Counted from the stretch's first letter, positions 55,332-64,000 are shown. The stretch is DNA of 64,000 nt from Candidatus Methylophosphatis roskildensis (GCA_016708905.1 JADJEV010000004.1:620001-684000), one strand, 5' to 3'. Made by a program: numbers and translations. Notes: generated by a model not told the origin, from the sequence alone.

Positions 55332-55775
55332 ATGCCCCCATTCATCCATGCCACCCCACCCGCGCAGGCCGTGCCTGCAAAATCCACCACCTTACTGTTT
55401 TTTCGTCGGCGAATCGCCGGCGTGACGCTGGGCATCGCGCTCGCCGCAGCGCTGCCCGCTGGCGCCCAGACCTGCGAAAGCCCGCCGACCCAGGCGCACC
55501 TGGTCCAGGGGAATTTTCAGCGCGTGGCGAAGGAGGGCGATTTCGTCACCGCCCGGGACTACGCCGAGCGCACTTGGCGTGGTCTCGATCAGCTTGCCGC
55601 GCAGGCGCGCCGCTGCGGATGCGCGGCAGCGCAGAGCGGATTCGAGGCAGCGGCAAGCGAGATGCGGCTGACCAAGGGCACCGATACGCGCAAGGATCTG
55701 CGCGCGGTGGCCGACAAAGCCTTCGCCCTGTTCGAGGGCGCGATGGCCGAGCAGAGGAAATGCGCCGGGTTTTGA
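55332..55775 (+). CDS. Small secreted cysteine-containing protein
   Basis: 147-residue protein with an N-terminal RRRIAGVTLGIALAAALPAGAQT signal segment, preceded by about 25 residues that may reflect a later true start. The mature part is helical with four cysteines (TCES, RRCGC, KCAG). No family recognised. It lies about 100 bp after phaC on the same strand and may be co-transcribed. Confidence 0.65.
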   Translation: MPPFIHATPPAQAVPAKSTTLLFFRRRIAGVTLGIALAAALPAGAQTCESPPTQAHLVQGNFQRVAKEGDFVTARDYAERTWRGLDQLAAQARRCGCAAAQSGFEAAASEMRLTKGTDTRKDLRAVADKAFALFEGAMAEQRKCAGF

Positions 55776-55938
55776 GTGGCGCGATCAGCGGCGAGAGGAC
55801 TGGAGCGATGCCCGTACAGGGGGTGGCATCGCAGGGCCAAGCGATGGTAGCGCTTCGCGTTATTCCGCCCCGCTGTTCTCAGTGCGCGTGTGGGGCGGCA
55901 GACGAATGGTCTCGCTCGTCCGCCTCGGGGCCCGGGGG

Positions 55939-56082
55939 CTATTTCTCCGGTGGAACCACGGTGCCCGGATTGACGGGAGCCGGTTGCGCAGGCGGCGCCT
56001 TTTTCAACGCTTTGGCTTGCTTCTTGCGCTCCTTCTCCAACTCTCTCTGACGCTTTTCGAACTGGTAATTTGGTTTCGCCAT
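55939..56082 (-). CDS. Small highly charged conserved protein
   Basis: 47-residue product MAKPNYQFEKRQRELEKERK followed by KKQAKALKK and a Pro-rich end. Very similar short Lys/Glu-rich proteins are familiar from many betaproteobacteria. ATG 56082 is chosen on that basis; the open frame extends further upstream without support. Function unknown. Confidence 0.75.
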   Translation of the reverse strand: MAKPNYQFEKRQRELEKERKKQAKALKKAPPAQPAPVNPGTVVPPEK

Positions 56083-56268
56083 ATTGGCCTCTCGCGTGGT
56101 GACACCGTAGACGATAACCCAGACCTGCATCGGCGGGGCGTGCGCCGCGATCGCGAAATTCAAGCAGAGGAGAATGCCGCCGGCACGATCCGTGTGGCGA
56201 ACCGACCGGTCAAGGCAGGCGCGACGGGAGGCCACCGCGCCTGCCGCGGTCGCCTTGGCGCGCGCAGA

Positions 56269-56532
56269 TCAGGTCTTCGCGCCGGGCTTGCGCCCCGGGG
56301 CCTTGGGCGGAATCGACCCGGCAATCCGGCACAGCCGCCCTTCGATAGGGTGGCCGTCGGTGTAACGGGTCACCGCGCAACTCGATATTTCGCCCTGCGC
56401 TGAGAGGTGGGACAGTACGGCGCGAACCGTTGGCAGTGAGATTCCCGTGTCTGCCGCGATCTCCGAGTCGAGCTTCTGGCCGTTGATTTTCAGGTATTGG
56501 AGGATGGCGGCTGCGGACATTCTGAACACCAT
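56269..56532 (-). CDS. Small winged-helix-like DNA-binding protein
   Basis: About 87 residues with a helix-turn-helix pattern (AAAILQYLKINGQKLDSEIA, then ISLPTVRAVLSHLSAQGEI) followed by a wing-like CAVTRYTDGHPIEGRLCRIA and a Lys/Pro-rich tail. It resembles ArsR/MarR-type small winged helices. Starts ATG 56532 or 56520 are both without a clear ribosome site, so the N terminus is uncertain. Confidence 0.55.
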   Translation of the reverse strand: MVFRMSAAAILQYLKINGQKLDSEIAADTGISLPTVRAVLSHLSAQGEISSCAVTRYTDGHPIEGRLCRIAGSIPPKAPGRKPGAKT

Positions 56533-56938
56533 GTTGACGAGGCTGGGAGCTGCAGCAATGGCTCGAAGCGCGCCCGGGAAACCAGGCAACAGCGCAGGCA
56601 ACAGCGACGCGACGGCGCCGCTGCCCGACCGGGAAGAACCAACCCGGTGCGCCGGAGCCACCATCCCGAACTGCGAGATGGTGCAGCGAACCGCGAAGTA
56701 TACCGCATATGGCGCCGGGTTTCGAGGGTGATGCGCTGGCCGGAGCCGGGCAAGTGCATAAAATTCACCTGGTTCAATGCCTTGTCGACACGCCGGAGAG
56801 AAGGCGAGCGATGCCGGACGGTTAGCTCACCGGCAGCTTGTGCGGCAGCGGGTGTCGTGCTTCACATTGTGACGGTTGCGGGCCTGCGCTGCAGACCATC
56901 AACCCATTCGTTGCCCGCGTCATCGTCACGCTGCCGCT

Positions 56939-58489
56939 TCAATCGACGTTGAAGAACCGACGGATGCGTCTGAGCAGGCTGTCGTCATTAGCGCGGGAGC
57001 GCGCCGCAGCCGGTGCCTTGGCGACCTCGCGCTTCAAGCTCTCGAGTTCCTGCTCGCGCGCGGTCAGGGTGACGGCGATGCTCTCCACCACTTCGGGCCG
57101 CGCCCGAATCACCTGCTCGAATACAGACTTGTCGAGCCGATAGCATTCGACATCGGTGCGCGCGCTGACGGTGGCGCGGCGCGCCTCGCCGGTCAGCAGG
57201 CCCATCTCGCCGACCACGCTGCCGCCGTACAGGGTCTTCAAGAAGCGCCGCGGCTCGCCTTCCGGCTCGTACCAGACGTCGACGTCGCCCTTGATCAGCA
57301 GATACAGCCAGTTGGCGGTTTCGCCCTGGCGGATCAATACGTCGCCGCGCGCGAACGGCGCATAGACCAGACGCTCGGCGAGTTGCGCGAGTTCGTTCGG
57401 CTCCAGGCTGGCGAACAGCTCCACCTCCTGCAGTGCGGCCAACTGGCGATCGAAACTGCGGCTGCGCACTGCCTTGCGGTAACGCTCGTTCTCCTTGGTG
57501 ATATGCAGTGCGTTTTCCGGCACCGCGATGCGCATGCCGGCGCGCTGCAAGGTCGCCAGAATATGCACGCGCACCGCGGAATCGGTCGGGTCGTCGGGTT
57601 GCGGGTCGAGCAGCCAGAAGCGCAACGCGTACTTGCCGTAGCCGTTGCCGAACTCCATCAGCACGCACGAGGGCGCCGGCGTTCGCGCCACGTTGGCGAT
57701 CTGCGCTGCGGCGAACGCGGCCTCGACGGTTTCGATCACGCGCGACGGCGGCACCGCGTAGTCCACCGCGAACCAGATCCAGCGGCGCGTGCTCGCCCGC
57801 GACGGTGTTCGCAGATTCTCGGCTCGGCCCTGCACGAAGAACTTGTTCTTCATCATCACGCTGTTGGGGATCACCGCGAGTTCGCCGTTGCGCGTTTCGA
57901 TCGCCGTATAGCGCCAGCGTATCTCGACCACCTTGCCGCTCAGCTCGTCGATACGGATCCAGTCGCCGAGGCTGATCGAGTCGTCGAGCTGCAGGGCGAG
58001 GCCGCCGAGGATATTGCCCAGCGTGTCCTGCATCGCAAAGGCCAGCACCGCGGTGATGATGGCCGAGGTGGTCACCAGGCTGCCGAGTTCCACGCCCGAA
58101 TAGCGCAGCCGCACCATGCCCCAGGCGACGTAGGCCAGGATCACCAGCACGTCTTCGAGGATGCGCGGCACGTCGATGCGCAGGCGCGGCAGCAGCATGC
58201 GGAACAGCAACAGGCCGAGCAGGTTGATCAGCGCCAGCCCGGCGCCGAACAGCATGAACTCGAAGGCGACGTTACCGCTGCGCGTGAAGCCCAGCGCGCC
58301 AACGAAGGCCGCGCCCAACTGGCCGAGCACCGACAGCGCGAAAAAGCCGAAGGTGTTGGTGATGCGCCGCCGCTCCGCCGGCAGCACGCGCAGCAGGATC
58401 AGGGTGACCAGTACCGCCAGAGTGAGGACGTAGGGCACGTCCTGCTGCCAGAACTCGTGCCACACACGCAACAGCAATGCTTCATCCAT
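56939..58489 (-). CDS. MscS-type mechanosensitive channel with cyclic-nucleotide-binding domain
   Basis: 516-residue inner-membrane protein. Several TM segments lead into the MscS pore/beta domain (FAMQDTLGNILGGLALQLDD, SLGDWIRI, RWRYTAIETRNGELAVIPN). From about residue 360 follows a cNMP-binding domain (LIRQGETANWLYLLIKGDVD, GGSVVGEMGLLTGEARRATV) and a short charged tail. Such fusions are known as cyclic-nucleotide-regulated MscS relatives; whether it gates with tension or ligand cannot be read. ATG 58489. Confidence 0.92.
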   Translation of the reverse strand: MDEALLLRVWHEFWQQDVPYVLTLAVLVTLILLRVLPAERRRITNTFGFFALSVLGQLGAAFVGALGFTRSGNVAFEFMLFGAGLALINLLGLLLFRMLLPRLRIDVPRILEDVLVILAYVAWGMVRLRYSGVELGSLVTTSAIITAVLAFAMQDTLGNILGGLALQLDDSISLGDWIRIDELSGKVVEIRWRYTAIETRNGELAVIPNSVMMKNKFFVQGRAENLRTPSRASTRRWIWFAVDYAVPPSRVIETVEAAFAAAQIANVARTPAPSCVLMEFGNGYGKYALRFWLLDPQPDDPTDSAVRVHILATLQRAGMRIAVPENALHITKENERYRKAVRSRSFDRQLAALQEVELFASLEPNELAQLAERLVYAPFARGDVLIRQGETANWLYLLIKGDVDVWYEPEGEPRRFLKTLYGGSVVGEMGLLTGEARRATVSARTDVECYRLDKSVFEQVIRARPEVVESIAVTLTAREQELESLKREVAKAPAAARSRANDDSLLRRIRRFFNVD

Positions 58490-58627
58490 GCGCCAGGAAA
58501 ATGCTCAACCAGTGACCGCAAGCCGCGGCAGGCTTCCAGTGTAGCCCGGAAGACATGTCCCGGAGCCCTGCGGCGGCGACTCCGCTCGTCGCAGGCACCC
58601 GCAGTCGGGCCACGGCGCCTCCGATGG

Positions 58628-58750
58628 CATGGGCCTGGAAACCGCACCGGATCGACGTCTCGGGCAGGGCATGCCCGCGTGCCGCACGGATTGGGGCTAA
58701 CCGGCATGGCAGGCTGGAGAGCGAGTATCCATAAGGCTTGCAGGTCAGCC
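58628..58750. repeat. Degraded A/B-type intergenic repeat
   Basis: Contains GGCCTGGAAACCGCACCGGA and GGCTGGAGAGCGAGTATCCATAAGGCTTGCAGG pieces (given here in fragments: GGCTGGAGAGCG, TATCCATAAGGC, TTGCAGG), matching the element types at 49801 and 60228. It lies upstream of the MscS-cNMP gene. Confidence 0.5.
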
Positions 58751-58775
58751 ACATCGCGAATGCCGCGCAACCACG

Positions 58776-58892
58776 CCTTCCCTCCCCGTTCGAGGGGGAG
58801 GATCAGGGAGAGGGTGCGGCGCCTCGACTAACGAATATGCAGGTTCGCCCGCCCAATCCCCATCCCGGCCTGCCCCCTGAGAGGGGGAAGGA
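58776..58892. repeat. CCTTCCCTCCCC/GAGGGGGAGG repeat, family D copy 2
   Basis: Two tandem C-rich/G-rich modules (58776-58822 and 58842-58892), each an imperfect inverted repeat, related to 37835-37959 and 60325-60368. The remaining 58893-59024 holds no gene I can support. Confidence 0.6.
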
Positions 58893-59024
58893 GAGAGTCA
58901 GATGCGCGCGAAAGCCGCGTCGCAGGATGGGATGCACACTTGAGGACACGATTCGCGCCCTTTCCGATTCCTTCGCGCGGCGACCCGACATTGATTGCTC
59001 GCGCCGATTCGCGCCGCCCGTGGT

Positions 59025-59612
59025 TCAAAACGGGATGCTGCGGTAGGCATGGACGGCGAACCGGGTGGCGGCAGCGCCCGAGTCCTTCTTACCCTGGTTG
59101 TGCCACAGGCTCCAAATGACCAATGCGCCGAGCACGGCGGCACCGAGCATGAACATGTCCTTCTCCCGATGGAAGCCCAGGCTCCGCATGTTCGTTCCCG
59201 GTTGTGGCGGGCCCCCACTGAGCGTATCGAGCATGCCGCGCTTGTCGAATGTTCCGCTGAATTCGCGCGCACCCGGCGTGCCCTTGGCGGCCGAGACGTG
59301 GCCGATCGTCAGAAAGTCGGCGCCGCTTCGCTTCTCGAAGTCGACGAACAGACTTTCCTTGAGGAAGATCCGGTTGGTGGCGTCCGGCGGAACGATCCAG
59401 AACAGCGCCGGCGGCGCCGAGGCTATCGGAATCCAGCTCGGAACCAAGGACGGCGGCTTGCCGGGTCTCAGTGCATCGGCAAAGGCAGTGCGGCTCAGTC
59501 CGGCGAATTCGCGCATGGCGTTGACGATGCGCGGCACGTTGAGCACCTCGGGCAGTGCCTGCCGCAGGTACTGGTCGGACTTGGGAAAGTCCGCCGCGCG
59601 CGTGAAGATCAT
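59025..59612 (-). CDS. Unknown protein with C-terminal membrane anchor
   Basis: 195-residue protein with a strong AGGAGG site before ATG 59612 (MIFTRAADF). The body has no recognised domain; near the C terminus is one TM segment (MFMLGAAVLGALVIWSLW) followed by a basic tail, so the N-terminal part may face the cytosol in a tail-anchored arrangement. It is flanked by repeats on both sides. Confidence 0.65.
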   Translation of the reverse strand: MIFTRAADFPKSDQYLRQALPEVLNVPRIVNAMREFAGLSRTAFADALRPGKPPSLVPSWIPIASAPPALFWIVPPDATNRIFLKESLFVDFEKRSGADFLTIGHVSAAKGTPGAREFSGTFDKRGMLDTLSGGPPQPGTNMRSLGFHREKDMFMLGAAVLGALVIWSLWHNQGKKDSGAAATRFAVHAYRSIPF

Positions 59613-60227
59613 GGTTTGCCTCCTGCCGGCCAGCGCCGGTTCAAGTGCGTCGAGCGACGCAGCCTGGCCGCGCCGGGTGCCGATATCCTGCATCTGCATC
59701 GGACGTGCATGAAGCCTAAGCATCCGGGTCGCGAAATGGAATCCGCCGGAAGACCTAGCGAAGCTCTGATCAGCTCCTCCTTGCGACAGGATTGCACGGG
59801 GGTTCCGGCTACAAGGCATGCGACGAAAGTCGTAGCGCGGCCTGCGAATCGAAGTTTGTGACGCCGCCGCCGGGTGCTCTGGCGTTCTGACGTTTCCACG
59901 AAGTGTCGGCTTGTCGTCTGGTGTGGCACATGCCGTCGCGGTCGCTTGGAGGGCGCCGCGCCGCAATCGTTGCGCCACAAGGGGCTTGGTGCACCCAAGC
60001 ATCGAGGGGATGCCAGACGATATGCGTGCCGCGGCGGCGGGGCGCGCACAGGCTGCGGCCCACCGTGCACGCCGTGAGCGGGAACAAAACGAGCAGCGCC
60101 GCCAACAGCATCGTGCCGTGCCACCGGGACGATGCGCGACGCATACCGGGTCAGCGCTGCGAGGGTTCGCGTGACGCGGGCCTGCGGATCGCGCGGGACG
60201 GATCTTGCCGGCAAGGCACGCCCGTCA

Positions 60228-60284
60228 GCCGCATGGAATGGCGCCCGCAGGCATGCCAGGCTGGAGAGTGAGTATCCATGCGGC
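60228..60284. repeat. Palindromic intergenic repeat, family A copy 3 (degraded)
   Basis: Ten-bp arms GCCGCATGGA (60228-60237) and TCCATGCGGC (60275-60284), with the GGCTGGAGAG motif between. It is part of the gene-poor stretch 59613-60982, which holds only repeats. Confidence 0.6.
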
Positions 60285-60324
60285 CCGCAGCGGGACCACA
60301 TCGCGCATCGTGCGAATCGCTGCA

Positions 60325-60368
60325 CCTTCCCTCCCCCTTCGAGGGGGAGAGTCAGGGAGGGGGTGCGG
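60325..60368. repeat. CCTTCCCTCCCC/GAGGGGGAGA repeat, family D copy 3
   Basis: Closely matches 58776-58822, including the GAGGGGGAG...TCAGGGAG...GGTGCGG order. Confidence 0.65.
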
Positions 60369-60551
60369 CTTCGGAATATACGCGCGCAGGCCACGCCACA
60401 ACCGCTGCGCCGATCTCGCCCGGAGGGCGCGTTGCTTCTCTAGTGCCGTCAAGACGAGTGACCACGGCGGCCCGCAAATCTACCCCAGCCCGCTGTGCGC
60501 TGCTCGGCGGCTATTGCGGACATCGACTTTGCGCGATCCGCCGCTAGAAAC

Positions 60552-60594
60552 AATTCAACCCTGACCCCTGTGATTCGCTGACCCCTATGATTCG
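60552..60594 (+). repeat. Short tandem repeat CTGACCCCTRTGATTCG
   Basis: Two copies of a 17-nt unit differing at one base lie in tandem after AACAATTCAACC. Of unknown role; possibly the edge of a mobile element. Confidence 0.6.
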
Positions 60595-60608
60595 CGTGGC
60601 ACAGGGAG

Positions 60609-60643
60609 GCTGGAGAGCGCCTATCCATGCGGGTTGCAGGGCA
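60609..60643. repeat. Half copy of family A repeat
   Basis: GGCTGGAGAGCGCCTATCCA and TGCGGGTTGCAGGGC correspond to the right arm and flank of the element at 15229-15255; the left arm is missing. Confidence 0.6.
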
Positions 60644-60717
60644 GGGTGGCGGGGCAGTATTCCTGCTTCTAGTCTGGTCGATTCGCCACCGCCGCGCCGG
60701 TCTTGCCCGGCCGGCGA

Positions 60718-60750
60718 GTCACTTCTCTTGCTTCGCCAAGAGAAGTAACC
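60718..60750. repeat. Palindrome ACTTCTCTTG-CAAGAGAAGT
   Basis: An ACTTCTCTTG/CAAGAGAAGT hairpin with a six-nt CTTCGC loop. The arrangement resembles a dispersed hairpin seen in many beta- and gammaproteobacterial intergenic regions. Open frames across it are not credible genes. Confidence 0.65.
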
Positions 60751-60982
60751 AAGAGAAGGCGGCCCGCGAGTTTGGCAAGCCCTGCCGGTCCGGCAAAGAA
60801 CGCCGGACTTCCCTGCGCTGCCCACGTCGGCGGGCGGGCTTTGCAAACTCGCTTCGCTCAAACAGCGAAGCCCGATTGCCCGACTTTGACACTGCCAAGT
60901 AACACGCCCCTCGGAAAGCCGCATGGCACAAGGCATTCGGCGACGACGCCGAAATCGGTGTGTATCTAGGCAAAGAAGGTGC

Positions 60983-62476
60983 TCAATCCAGATTCAGGAT
61001 TGGCTTCGGCGGCTTTATTTTCAACACCTTCAATCGGTTAGCGGCATCCGACGACGGCTCGGTGACCTGCCAGACGCGGCCGTTGGGGCTGGACAATTGC
61101 GCCAACTGGATGTGTTTCAGATCGTCCCGGATATTGCGCCACGTATCCTGACAGGCATGCTCGATGGTGCGCTCAAGCAACAGGGACAGGACCGTGATGG
61201 CGATGTGGGCATGAATGCGGTGGGGTGCCCAGTGGAACACGGGGCGCATCTTCAACCCGCTCTTCATCGTCCGCCAGGCTTCTTCCACGCGCTGCTGCTG
61301 TTTGTAGCCCAGCGCCATGTCTTCCGCCGTGAGCGCGTCATCGTTGCTATGCACTACGAACTTGCCGTCGAAGCGTTCCAGTTCCTTCACCGCCGCTCGG
61401 TCGATCGCCAGCCCCTGTTTCGTTTCCTTCAGCAGGCGCCCGTAGCGGGCGCTGGTCCGTAAAGCGCAGACCCGTTTCGTGTGGCTCACTTTGGCCAGAT
61501 CGGAAAGACTGGACAGTTCCGCCTCCAGTTCGTTGAGCAGATCCTCCCGATGCGACTTCTGGCGTTTGGCTTCAAGCGGATTGAAGCAAACCGCATAACG
61601 TCGCCGTCGCTCACCCTCGCCGACGATGACTTCCTTGACTTCGAGATTCTCGGCGACGGTGCGGTAGCGTCCAGGACGCGACAGAACCTCTTCGGTGACT
61701 TCGTCGCCCCGCCGCATCGGCATGGCCAGCAGGTACTTGCCGCCGCCCTTGGCCAACGCCTGCAAGTTGGCCTGCGAGACCATCCCGGCATCGCCGACGA
61801 AGAGGCAGCGGGTGAGCTGCCAGCCACGCAGGTCTTCCTTGACCTTGGCGACCGTGGTGACGTCGACCGTGTTGCCGGGGAACACCCAGTGACGCACCGG
61901 AAATCCGTCCCGCGTGACGGCCATGCCGACGACGATCTGCGGCGCGTCGCTACGGCCGTTCTTGCTGTGTCCGCGCTTGCGGGGCGCCGCGTAGGACTTC
62001 TTGCCGGCCGTCTGGCTGCCCTGAACGTTGCCTTCTTTGTCGCCAACATCCTCGTCGTCGATTTCAAAGTGCAGTGAGGTGGTGTCGTAGAAGATCACGT
62101 CCACGTCCAGATTGAGCAGATCGGCCACCCGGTGGAAGATGGCTTGCTCGATGGCTTCCTTGTTCGCTTCCAGGAAATCCATGGCCCGGTAGATCTGGTG
62201 CAGCTTCAGCGCCTGCGTCCCTGCGATATGCGCGTCTTCCTTGAGCCACTGTTCATGACAGTAGAGCTTCGAGGCCGGGGCACAGGCACGGTTGGCAACC
62301 AGAGCGAACAGGGCGCGTTCGACATCGAACCCGAGATGCCGCGTGCCGGCCTGCTGGCGCACGATAGCGTCGATGCCGAGTTGCTTCCAGATGGCTTCGA
62401 GGACGTAGATGTCGCCATAGGGCCAGGCGCAGATCAGGCGCCAGTCGCCGCCGGCCGACTTGCCAAAGCTACCCAT
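60983..62476 (-). mobile_element. IS1634-like (IS4 superfamily) DDE transposase, probably 5'-truncated
   Basis: About 497 residues from ATG 62476. Core motifs: IFYDTTSLHFEI (first Asp), GMAVTRDGFPVRHWVFPGNT, CLFVGDAGMVS (second Asp), and a C-terminal RVEEAWRTMKSGLKMRPVFH (Glu region) with HAHIAITVLSLLLER. The N-terminal ~60 residues usual in this family before the DIYVLEAIWKQLGI segment are missing or replaced: the frame upstream is a Pro-rich run produced by the adjacent G tract. Terminal inverted repeats were not found. Confidence 0.85.
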
Positions 62477-62560
62477 CCCGAGTAACAATCCCCACACTCC
62501 TGTCCTCGCCCCTGGGGGATTTTGACCTGGCCACAGGTGGAGGAATTTCAAGTGGCCGCC

Positions 62561-62579
62561 GGGGGGGGGGGGGGGGGGG
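62561..62579 (+). repeat. 19-base G tract
   Basis: An uninterrupted run of 19 G directly follows TCAAGTGGCCGCC. The flanking GGCCACAGGTGGAGGAATTT resembles sequence near IS21-type element ends. It may be a true homopolymer at a mobile-element junction, or an assembly or sequencing artefact. Confidence 0.8.
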
Positions 62580-62762
62580 TGAAAAATGTGCCTTGGAAGT
62601 GTCAAACTCGGGGATTGCCCCCGCCGCCGCTGCGCCGCTCGGCGGCTCTCACGGGAATGGATGGGGCGCGATGGCCTGCGGAAGGCAGTGTGTCGAAAAG
62701 CTGGGTTCATTGCACCGTCGTCGTTCACAGTCTGGCGCAATTTCGAATGCGCTCCGCGCCGG

Positions 62763-63267
62763 CTAGGTTGATCGCTCTCCTGTTTTGACGAGGTAAGCGT
62801 CAAGCACCTTGTCGACACTCCCAACGCATTCGAGAAAGGCTCGGTCGCGATGGGTCTCGAAATATGTAACGTGTGCTGGCCGTTTCAATTGTCCGTAAAG
62901 TGGAGCGATCTTCTCGCTATGAAGATTCAGTAGTTCGTCGGTGTGAGCAAAGATGTTGCGAATCTTCCGAATCTTCTCGAGTTCGCGATAAGTGTCGAGA
63001 TCGATTACGCTAAGTGCGTAGGCCATTGCGATCTTGGGTGCGAAGCTCAAACAGATCACCGTACATTTTCTTTGACATCGGGCGCATTGCGCGCTTGAGG
63101 CACAATTCCAGCTTTACGTCGAGAATTGCCGCGCTCGCGATTACAACGCCGGCATGCGTCATCCGACTGTACCGTAGGAGTGCGTTCCCGACTGAGTGTG
63201 CGGCAGCTACCAAATCTGGTTTTGTTTTCGGGGAATCAGCCATATCCGAATCAAAAAAAAGTTTCAA
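62763..63267 (-). pseudogene. Frameshifted MtlR/DUF4145-like gene
   Basis: The first frame (63267-63010) encodes residues ending AMRPMSKKMYGDLFE and then falls out of frame. The second frame (from about 63053 to 62763) continues SFAPKIAMAYALSVIDLDTY and IRKIRNIFAHTDELLNL. Together they match the mannitol-repressor (MtlR)-like layout with its RNxFAH motif, with a few residues lost at the junction. A real frameshift or a sequencing error are both possible. Base composition is visibly lower in GC than the surroundings. Confidence 0.65.
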
Positions 63268-63329
63268 TGAGGGAAGGTGAGAAGGCTAGTCCCCAGATCT
63301 ACCTCGATGGCTGGAGTTCGCGGATTCAG

Positions 63330-63345
63330 TGGGGTTCGAACCCCA
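63330..63345. other. Perfect palindrome TGGGGTTCGAACCCCA
   Basis: A 16-bp perfect palindrome identical in form to a tRNA T-arm (GGGTTCGAACCC). No other tRNA arms can be folded around it on either strand. It could be a remnant of a tRNA 3' end or attachment site beside the mobile region. Confidence 0.4.
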
Positions 63346-63450
63346 GAAGCGCTGTCACAGTCTCTAGTCCTAAGCCGGACGAGCCGGAACCAAACAGGGG
63401 AATAGCGGTACCCTAGCGCTTGCGTGGAGCTTGTCGATGCGGAGGCCGCC

Positions 63451-64000
63451 ATGGAGCTGCTTACGACCCGGTACGCGGAGAATCTGGCAGGCGTGCTGTC
63501 TTGCTACGACCGGATCGTCATCACCGGCACGTTGCCCGGCGCGTGTTTCGCAGAGGGCATGACCAGCTTCTTGGTCTCCCGTGGGATCCGTATCTTCGAC
63601 TACCCGCAGTTCGCGCTGCCTCTGCGGGAGCGCGTTCGCCATGCCGCTCAGGCGCTGGCAACGGAGCACGGCGCCAGGATCGAACATATCGCCAAGGCCC
63701 ACGTTCGCAAAGAAGACGTCGTGGCCAAGGTGCTCGCGGCGCGTGGCGATGCGCCCGGCCTGGTGCACGTGATATCGGCGATGGAGACCTGCGCGACCTA
63801 TCAACCCTGGCACGACAAGGCCAGCGGACGCACTTTCCTGCGCCCGGACACCACCAAGTGCCTGCACTACTACTTCTACTGGATGGACCGAGAGCTGGGG
63901 CTCATCTACGTGCGCGTGCCCACCTACTGTCCGTTCCGGCTGCAGGTTTACTGCAACGGACACAGTTGGCTGGCGCAACGAATGCGGCGCGAGGGCATCG
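63451..64000 (+). CDS. Conserved hypothetical protein, N-terminal part
   Basis: The frame is open from ATG 63451 to the window end (183 codons, no stop). It begins MELLTTRYAENLAGVLSCYD and contains HVISAMETCATYQPWHDK and LHYYFYWMDRELGLIYVRVP, a pattern I know from a widespread family often present in several copies per genome and of unverified function (some members carry a regulator label without evidence). The 3' end lies outside the window. Confidence 0.75.
   Translation, partial: MELLTTRYAENLAGVLSCYDRIVITGTLPGACFAEGMTSFLVSRGIRIFDYPQFALPLRERVRHAAQALATEHGARIEHIAKAHVRKEDVVAKVLAARGDAPGLVHVISAMETCATYQPWHDKASGRTFLRPDTTKCLHYYFYWMDRELGLIYVRVPTYCPFRLQVYCNGHSWLAQRMRREGI

Noticed and set aside
53670..55349. 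559-residue minus-strand frame opposite phaC
   Set aside because: Antisense shadow of the class I phaC gene.
59809..60111. Minus-strand frame starting MLLAALLVLFPLTAC, a lipoprotein-like leader
   Set aside because: After the leader the sequence is Arg/His-rich without family features, lacks a clear ribosome site and lies in a repeat-rich gap; kept out as too weak.
60544..60936. 130-residue minus-strand frame over the hairpin at 60718
   Set aside because: It reads through dispersed intergenic repeats; such frames recur wherever the repeat occurs and are not genes.
63330..63345. tRNA gene suggested by the T-arm-like palindrome
   Set aside because: No acceptor, D or anticodon arms fold around it on either strand.

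Overview
This 64 kb, GC-rich window looks like the chromosome of a betaproteobacterium, most likely from the Rhodocyclales or a neighbouring order. The reasons are the gene order ileS-lspA-fkpB-ispH followed by a minor-pilin/pilY1 cluster, the queA-tgt-yajC-secD-secF block, and the polyhydroxyalkanoate (PHA) genes. The genus cannot be fixed by reading alone.

Layout. (1) 1-2575: end of ileS, lspA, fkpB and ispH, tightly packed and partly overlapping. (2) 2786-10377, minus strand: type IV pilus genes fimT-pilV-pilW-pilX-pilY1-pilE, divergent from a TonB-like gene. (3) 11274-18884: tRNA-Thr(CGT) with its own promoter and terminator, then secF, secD, yajC, two small envelope genes, tgt and queA, and tRNA-Leu(CAA) facing the other way. 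(4) 19252-32597: a PHA/acyl-CoA region with a PhaC-like hydrolase, an alpha/beta hydrolase, an acyl-CoA ligase, class III PHA synthase phaE-phaC, a thiolase/DUF35 pair, an SDR, a patatin-like protein and a gamma-glutamyltransferase-family protein. (5) 32769-40816: a composite PHB-depolymerase-type protein, an APH-kinase/P-loop fusion, a DUF995-like protein, a dihaem cytochrome c, a zincin-type protein and an orphan GspF-like protein.

(6) 41603-49674 is the most interesting part: eight minus-strand genes in a compact array. In transcription order they encode a coiled-coil protein, a membrane-anchored solute-binding/OmpA fusion, an ABC permease, an ABC ATPase, a membrane coiled-coil protein, a PspA/IM30 homologue, an AAA+ ATPase and a TerB-like protein. 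I infer an envelope-stress or membrane-remodelling machine that joins an ABC importer, peptidoglycan binding and an ESCRT-III-like PspA with a partner AAA+ ATPase. Two copies of a ~120-bp repeat lie in the same orientation on either side. Beyond it are a protein with a caspase-like His/Cys pattern and a multi-pass membrane protein with a TIR-like C-terminal domain.

(7) 52796-59612: a class I PHA synthase, small secreted and cytosolic proteins, and an MscS channel fused to a cNMP-binding domain. (8) 59613-64000 is a mobile or degraded tail: dispersed repeats, a probably 5'-truncated IS1634-like transposase, a 19-G tract, a frameshifted MtlR-like gene, and the start of a conserved gene that runs off the window. 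Several families of palindromic intergenic repeats recur throughout.
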